Positions 62,343 to 64,000 of a DNA stretch of 64,000 nt are shown here, piece after piece. Source of the stretch: Isoetes taiwanensis (Eukaryota; Streptophyta; Lycopodiopsida; Isoetales; Isoetaceae); NCBI GenBank assembly GCA_021234155.1, contig JAJEKV010000022.1:8868934-8932933 (forward strand). The letters run 5' to 3'. Each line of letters opens with the position of its first letter. The stretch's first letter is position 1. The position numbers were made by a program, and so were the translations under genes. The notes beneath the pieces are model-generated. The model was not told the origin of the DNA and did no database searches. It saw only the letters and a list, made by a program, of their open reading frames with translations.

Positions 62343-64000
62343 TTAGTAATAATTTGAGAAGGTACTGATATGTAAAGAAACCTCATGATTTAGAATTTGT
62401 AAAATGGGGAATAGACTTGCATTTAAAATTTCTCTTGGGTGTTGATTTGTTCACATGCAGTTTGATGCAATTTTGTGTAGCTTTGTGTTGGCTTAAGCAG
62501 TGTGTCAAACAATACATCTTTATTGCACATGCTAAAAGTGGATTTATAAGAGTATAACATTGCCCAGCATTCCCGGGCTTTAGTAAATTGGATTTTGGTG
62601 GTTTTTTTGTTTATGGATGGAGGTTGTCTTGAAGTTGTGTCTTTTTGCACTTAAATGTAGTGGATTTTAAAATGATAGAGGAATATTAAGTTTCAAGTGC
62701 AATAATGCTGGTGAAGCTCCAATTGCGCGTTCTCTATAAATTCCTACACATGTAGACATATCAAAGTCAATTACATGGCATAGTAATTTGCAGAAATGTA
62801 AGAAAAATAAGGTAAGCTTTCAAGGTTGCACGTAAAGGAAAATTGCGGTCATGATGCACTCCGGTTTGCATTCATTTCTAGCAAGTTTTAAACATGACAA
62901 AAGAATACAGTTGGCACCAAGAAGGCAAGAACAAAATTACCTGAGACAAAGGAATTACCTGAGACGTAGATCTGTAAAGTAAAGCATATCGTATAAATGT
63001 ACAAAACGATCATGATTGCTTGTTGGTTTTATGGAATTTGTTGATGAATGAACAAACACAAACATATGACTTAATGCGATATAAGATATGGCATGATGGA
63101 TAAGGTGGTACTGCTTCCAGTACATGATGTGCCATCTAAAATGCTTGCATACATACAAACTCATGGTGTCCAATTTTGGCTCATGTTGTCAAATTTTCTC
63201 ATCATCCCTTCGTCCATGTAAGTGCCCACATGACGATCACAATGCCCCCATAAGTTTTTTGGAGGGACACCTCTTCCTTGAAGTCTTGAGAATGTCGATA
63301 TAGCAAAAGAATGATGATATATGCACCTTTTATCTGCCTTGCAACCATAACTGACTTCGATATCTTAATTCTATCTCAAATACGTTGACTTGACTAAACC
63401 TTTGAAGTAATGAGATAACAATACCATAGCAACAATGCAAAGCAAGTTTGCGCATTCATGTTAATTTAATGCCAAGTTTGTTTGAAGTGGCAAACGTATT
63501 TGAGAATTGAACAAAGTTTAAGCAATGAAATAATGCCTATTATATGAGATAATAATGTCTTAGCAATATTGCAAAGCAAGTTTGCTTAGCAATATTAATA
63601 CCAATGCAAAATAAGCTTGAGGTGCCAATAGCTTAGAACTGCAACTTGTAGTAATCCTTTGATTTTCATTCATATAGTTAAACTTAGTTGCTCCAAAACA
63701 TGTGTACAGAAATAATTTTCTGAAGACTAAATTGTCAAGGTTGCACCAAGAAAGGGAGAGAAGGGGATGCACCTGCCGATATCCAGGGCAAGCTCCCAAA
63801 ACAAAGGCAAAATGGAATTGTATTGAGCGTATGTGAGAATACAAGATATACAAAGAGCGAGGCAATATTAATTGCTCTGTCACCAACCACTCCTAATTAT
63901 CTTGGTAGCTAATTATGACAAGTGGTGGGCGTTGCTGGGCTACGATAAGGTGCTTAGTCTTTGTGAGTGCCATAAGTCTTTGTAAGTCTTGATACATCCG
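62343..64000. other. AT-rich tail of the window, no gene
   Basis: May be the body of the Helitron-like element. Short frames at 62423-62650, 62955-63173 and 63560-63886 have no recognisable motif. GCAAAGCAAGTTTG recurs near 63437 and 63571. Confidence 0.35.

Overview
This is nuclear DNA from a land plant with a large, repeat-rich genome. The clues are spliced genes with GT-AG introns, plant-type proteins (an organellar HemK methyltransferase, a PCNT115-like aldo/keto reductase, a plant C2H2 factor), chromodomain and Tat/Athila-type Ty3/gypsy retrotransposons, a Helitron-type end and many small foldback elements. A gymnosperm or fern fits, but the sequence alone does not fix the species. No rRNA, tRNA, CRISPR array or bacterial operon is present.

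Layout. 0-3.6 kb: intergenic, with 179-bp direct repeats, one decayed gene-like stretch and an AT-rich zone. 3.7-8.85 kb: a 5'-truncated chromovirus with decayed reverse transcriptase, RNase H, integrase and chromodomain, ending in a 1.6-kb 3' LTR. 9.11-20.65 kb: an 11.54-kb DNA transposon with perfect 21-bp inverted termini and an AAAT target duplication. It carries a coiled-coil gene, a spliced Ulp1-like protease gene, a small reverse-strand ORF, an array of AAGGAATATTCCTT palindromes, another small spliced gene and, on the reverse strand, a decayed DDE-type transposase gene. This cassette is the most interesting object here. 20.9-21.5 kb: palindromic tandem repeats and a foldback element.

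24.6-27.8 kb (reverse): an intact seven-exon BUD32 kinase gene (KEOPS complex, tRNA t6A synthesis), the best-supported functional gene in the window. 30-34.3 kb: a weak gene-like segment, a SINE-like piece and a 1.9-kb polypurine block interrupted by a foldback element. 34.7-36 kb: a truncated LTR related to the one at 7.2 kb. 37.6-39.5 kb: two more foldback elements, two LINE/SINE-like tails and a strong hairpin. 40.2-41.3 kb: a four-finger C2H2 gene with two reading-frame changes. 44.3-53.5 kb: a Tat/Athila-like Ty3/gypsy element with gag, pol and an extra 3' ORF, split by a foldback element. 54.3-55.0 kb: an inverted gag remnant.

55.3-64 kb: tandem foldback elements, a decayed membrane-protein gene, a HemK gene with one in-frame TGA at an expected Trp (57.0-58.2 kb, reverse), a broken aldo/keto reductase with a duplicated first exon (59.5-60.8 kb, reverse), a 204-bp direct repeat bracketing a Tourist-like element, and a Helitron-like 3' terminus. 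The host genes (BUD32, C2H2, HEMK, AKR) are unrelated and independently transcribed. The functional cooperation visible here is within the mobile elements, especially the 11.5-kb transposon.
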